64,000 bases of DNA from an uncultured Sphingomonadaceae bacterium (GTDB taxonomy: Bacteria > Pseudomonadota > Alphaproteobacteria > Sphingomonadales > Sphingomonadaceae), in the NCBI GenBank assembly GCA_947499975.1, contig CANMQE010000001.1, positions 310,001-374,000 of the forward strand, given 5' to 3'. Positions within the stretch are counted from its first letter, which is position 1. Each line of letters begins with the position of its first letter. The position numbers and the translations under genes were made by a program. Under the pieces are notes generated by a model that was not told where the DNA came from, searched no databases, and was given only the letters and a program-made list of their open reading frames with translations. Of the stretch, positions 61,350-64,000 are shown in pieces.

Positions 61350-62948
61350 ATGCTCGATTTTCCCCTTTGGAAGCGTATCTCGTTGTGGGCAGTAACCCTG
61401 CTGCTCGCGCTTCTCGCGCTTCCCTCCATTGCCATGCTTTCGGGCACCGATGTGCCTGCGGCGGTGGAAAACTACGAAGTCAATCTTGGCCTCGACCTTG
61501 CTGGCGGCAGTCACATCCTGCTGGAGGCCGATCCTTCCCAGGTGGCCGGGCAACGACTGGAAAGTCTGGAAGAATCGGTTCGGCAGGAACTCAGCAATGC
61601 AGAACCGCGCATTCAGATCGGCGATGTTTCCACCGCTGACGGGCGCCTGTCCTTCATGCTGGATGATCCCAGCGAAATAGACCGCGCGCGCGAGGTTCTC
61701 ACCCCGCTGATGAACGGCAATTCGCTCGTGCGCGAGTGGGACTTGTCCGTCGTCGACGGCAATCGGATCGTGCTGACGCAGACCGAGCAGGGCCTCGACC
61801 AGGCCGTGGACGATGCGATGGAATCGGCAACCGACGTGGTTCGTCGCCGTATCGACGATCTCGGTACGCGTGAGCCGACGATCATTCGCCAGGGTGACGA
61901 CCGTATCGTGGTGCAGGTGCCGGGTCTTGAAGATCCCGAGCAGTTGAAAGACCTGCTGGGCCAGACCGCGCGGCTGGAGTTCAAGCTGGTGGATGCGAAC
62001 GCGTTGCCCAGCGATGTAGCGCAGGGCATCGCCAATCCCGGTAGTGAACTCGTCCCCTATGCAGAAGACAGCGACTTTGCGGGCAATTTCGAGGCTGTGC
62101 GCCGCCTTGGAGGCATCCGCGGTGACAGCCTGACGAACGCACAGCAAAGCTTCGACCAGCAGACCAACGAGCCTGTCGTCTCCATCACGTTCGATGCACA
62201 GGGCGGGGCACGCTTCGCCCAGCTTTCGACTGAGAATGTGGGCCGCCGTTTTGCCATCATCCTGGATGACGAAGTCATCTCGGCACCCAATTTCAACGAG
62301 CCGATCCTTTCGGGAAGCGCGCAGATTTCGGGCGGCTTCACCGTCGAATCCGCCAATGCGCTGGCGATCTCGCTGCGTTCCGGCGCACTACCGGTGGATC
62401 TGACCATCATCGAGGAACGCACCGTGGGGCCGGACCTTGGCCGCGACTCCATCGTGGCGGGCGCGATTGCCATGGGCATCGGCTCCTTGATGGTGATTGT
62501 CGTGATGATCGCCACCTATGGCCGCTTCGGCGTCTATGCGACGATCGCCCTCGCTCTGAACGTGCTGATGGTGCTGGGCGTGATGGCGTTCATGAACACC
62601 ACGCTGACCTTGCCGGGTATCGCCGGTTTCGTGCTGACGATCGGCGCAGCGGTGGACGCCAACGTGCTGATCAACGAGCGTATCCGGGAGGAGCGCAAAC
62701 GTGGCAGGCGCGTAGTGGCGGCGGTGGAAACTGGCTACAAGGAAGCCAGCCGCGCCATTTATGACGCCAACGTCACCAACTTCATCGCCGGTGTGCTGCT
62801 GTTCCTGTTCGGCAGCGGACCCATCCGCGGCTTTGCCGTGGTTCTCATCATCGGCCTGTTTACCTCGGTTTTCACCGCGGTCACTCTCACCCGCATGTGG
62901 GTCGCCGGTTGGCTGCGCAACAAGCGCCCCAGCGAAATCCACGTGTAA
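61350..62948 (+). CDS. secD: Protein translocase subunit SecD
   Basis: This 532-residue inner-membrane protein uses the proton gradient to help pull secreted proteins across. It starts with one helix (SLWAVTLLLALLALPSIAM), has the D1 motif GLDLAGGSHILLEA, a periplasmic P1 domain, and a C-terminal five-helix RND-like part with AGFVLTIGAAVDANVLINERI (key Asp). Expected length and domain order. Confidence 0.96.
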   Translation: MLDFPLWKRISLWAVTLLLALLALPSIAMLSGTDVPAAVENYEVNLGLDLAGGSHILLEADPSQVAGQRLESLEESVRQELSNAEPRIQIGDVSTADGRLSFMLDDPSEIDRAREVLTPLMNGNSLVREWDLSVVDGNRIVLTQTEQGLDQAVDDAMESATDVVRRRIDDLGTREPTIIRQGDDRIVVQVPGLEDPEQLKDLLGQTARLEFKLVDANALPSDVAQGIANPGSELVPYAEDSDFAGNFEAVRRLGGIRGDSLTNAQQSFDQQTNEPVVSITFDAQGGARFAQLSTENVGRRFAIILDDEVISAPNFNEPILSGSAQISGGFTVESANALAISLRSGALPVDLTIIEERTVGPDLGRDSIVAGAIAMGIGSLMVIVVMIATYGRFGVYATIALALNVLMVLGVMAFMNTTLTLPGIAGFVLTIGAAVDANVLINERIREERKRGRRVVAAVETGYKEASRAIYDANVTNFIAGVLLFLFGSGPIRGFAVVLIIGLFTSVFTAVTLTRMWVAGWLRNKRPSEIHV

Positions 62949-62963
62949 GGGGAGGAAGACATC

Positions 62964-63941
62964 ATGAAACTGCTCAAACTCGTTCCCGACGACACGAACA
63001 TCAAGTTCCTGAAGTGGCGCATTCCCTTCTATGTCGTCAGCGTGCTGCTGATCGCCGCAAGCTGGGCGCTGGTGCTGACGAAGGGCCTGAACTACGGCGT
63101 GGATTTTGCCGGCGGTCAGGAAATCACCGGCACCTTCCTGGAAGAACAGGATGCCCCCATCGGCGAATTGCGCGATACCGTGGGCACGCTGGGGCTGGGC
63201 GATCCCGTCATCCAGCGCTTCGGCGAGGCGAACCAGGTTTCCATCCGCGTCCGCCTGCCTGAAAGTGCGGAAGGCGATCCGGCAGCGGCAAACCGCATCT
63301 CGACGCAGATTATCGACACGGTAACGGCCGAACATCCCGACTTCCGCGTGGATTCTAACAACACCGTGTCCGGCAAAGTCTCAGGCGAATTCCGCGCCAC
63401 GGCCCTGCAGGCTCTACTATTCGCCATGGTGGCCATTGCTGCCTACATCTGGATCCGCTTCGAATGGCAATTCGGCGTGGGCGCATTGTTCGCCCTGTTC
63501 CATGACGTTTCACTGACGCTGGGTATGTTCGCCCTGTTCCAGATGGAATTCAGCCTGCAGATCATCGCCGCAATCCTGGCGATCATCGGTTACTCGCTGA
63601 ACGATACCATCGTCGTGTATGACCGTATCCGCGAGAACCTGAAGAAGTATCGCAGGATGCACCTGCCCGAACTGCTGGATCTTTCGGTGAACGAGACGCT
63701 GGCCCGTACCGTGATGACCAGCCTTACGTTGCTCATCGCGCTGCTGCCGCTGCTGCTTTTCGGCCCCGCCAGCCTCTTCGGCATGGTTGCCGCCATCGTG
63801 CTGGGCGTGTTTGTCGGCACCTATTCGTCGGTGTACATGGCCGCGCCCATCCTGATCTGGCTGGGTGTCGACAGCAACAGCTTCGTGCCGGAAGAAAGCG
63901 TCGCCGATCGGCAGGACAAGAAGGCGCGCGGAGAGATCTAG
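62964..63941 (+). CDS. secF: Protein translocase subunit SecF
   Basis: This 325-residue partner of SecD has six membrane helices, the start motif NIKFLKWRIPFYV, GVDFAGGQEITG, and LAIIGYSLNDTIVVYDRIREN for the second half of the proton path. GGGGAGGA precedes ATG 62964. Its stop overlaps the stop of the convergent gene at the right edge by 3 bases. Confidence 0.96.
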   Translation: MKLLKLVPDDTNIKFLKWRIPFYVVSVLLIAASWALVLTKGLNYGVDFAGGQEITGTFLEEQDAPIGELRDTVGTLGLGDPVIQRFGEANQVSIRVRLPESAEGDPAAANRISTQIIDTVTAEHPDFRVDSNNTVSGKVSGEFRATALQALLFAMVAIAAYIWIRFEWQFGVGALFALFHDVSLTLGMFALFQMEFSLQIIAAILAIIGYSLNDTIVVYDRIRENLKKYRRMHLPELLDLSVNETLARTVMTSLTLLIALLPLLLFGPASLFGMVAAIVLGVFVGTYSSVYMAAPILIWLGVDSNSFVPEESVADRQDKKARGEI

Positions 63942-64000
63942 CCGATCAGTTTCTTGTAGAAGGCGGCCAATGCTTCGGCGTTGGCTTCCCAACTGAACCT
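63938..64000 (-). CDS. C-terminal end of a minus-strand protein (possible glycosyltransferase)
   Basis: Only the last 20 codons are present, ending FSWEANAEALAAFYKKLIG then TAG. This tail (FSWEAN.. LAxFY) resembles the end of family 4 glycosyltransferases, but that is a weak hint from 20 residues. It is convergent with secF and its stop overlaps that of secF. Confidence 0.45.
   Translation of the reverse strand, partial: RFSWEANAEALAAFYKKLIG

Overview
The window looks like a chromosomal piece of an aerobic alphaproteobacterium of the order Sphingomonadales, most likely family Erythrobacteraceae. The DNA is GC-rich. The gene order rpmF-plsX-fabH-ihfA-merR, a class I lysyl-tRNA synthetase, an aerobic-type CobT, an FeS-type bacterial photolyase and a LOV histidine kinase all fit that assignment. 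The placement is inferred from gene content and motifs; no database was consulted. Almost all of it is housekeeping or conserved accessory sequence. There is no rRNA, insertion sequence, integrase or CRISPR array, and no gap without a gene exceeds 300 bases.

Layout. 1-63: the first codons of atpH, minus strand, running off the left edge. 210-2351: a membrane protein and a trypsin-like protease with a coiled coil and a transmembrane hairpin. 2451-5529: DUF1203 gene, ada and an FeS photolyase. 5693-8550: an HExxH/TPR lipid-free exported protein and a LOV (blue-light) histidine kinase. 8651-16411: priA, a DUF4197 lipoprotein, cobT, a DUF2939 gene, cysS and a 2-hydroxyacid dehydrogenase. 16479-17788: two small genes divergent from an S24/LexA-like repressor. 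17880-22165: a metallo-beta-lactamase-fold hydrolase, a MAPEG protein, then the ribosome and fatty-acid operon rpmF-plsX-fabH-ihfA-merR. 22240-25517: SixA-like phosphatase and a DinG-like helicase with a possible SOS box. 25730-33703: a Pro/Gln-rich membrane protein, a tannase-family esterase, an MscS channel, lysK, a prolyl-hydroxylase-like oxygenase, an Arg-rich RcnB-like protein and a PNPOx-family protein that appears to lack a standard start codon. 33863-35583: a membrane protein, an acylphosphatase and an AT-richer AbiTii gene, the clearest foreign element in the window. 35629-41692: ettA, an L,D-transpeptidase, a three-gene overlapping redox operon and an M28 peptidase. 41758-46360: two tRNA genes, a nuclease, an isopenicillin-N-synthase-like oxygenase, a deacetylase and a degenerate histidine kinase. 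46572-50499: Lrp/AsnC regulator, a Ca/Na antiporter and accC-accB-aroQ. 50609-52442: a GTA-type holin and a cytochrome b561-YceI fusion. 52492-58301: methylmalonyl-CoA mutase, metY, a small membrane protein and the propionyl-CoA carboxylase alpha subunit. 58488-60556: an exported beta-carbonic anhydrase and a DUF1989/YcgG heme-oxygenase pair. 60753-63941: tRNA-Pro, then yajC-secD-secF. A glycosyltransferase-like tail begins at the right edge.

How the genes fit together. Several blocks are clear pathway units: rpmF-plsX-fabH (ribosome and fatty-acid/phospholipid initiation), accC-accB (malonyl-CoA), scpA with pccA (propionyl-CoA to succinyl-CoA, with B12 made using cobT) and yajC-secDF (protein export). 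DNA repair is represented by ada, the photolyase, the helicase and priA. The most interesting items for follow-up are the AbiTii gene in its low-GC patch, the DUF1989-YcgG pair (possibly acting on N-hydroxylated guanidino compounds), the divergent S24 repressor unit with repeated TAGGA sites, the LOV kinase near a photolyase, and the PNPOx gene whose best start is ATC.
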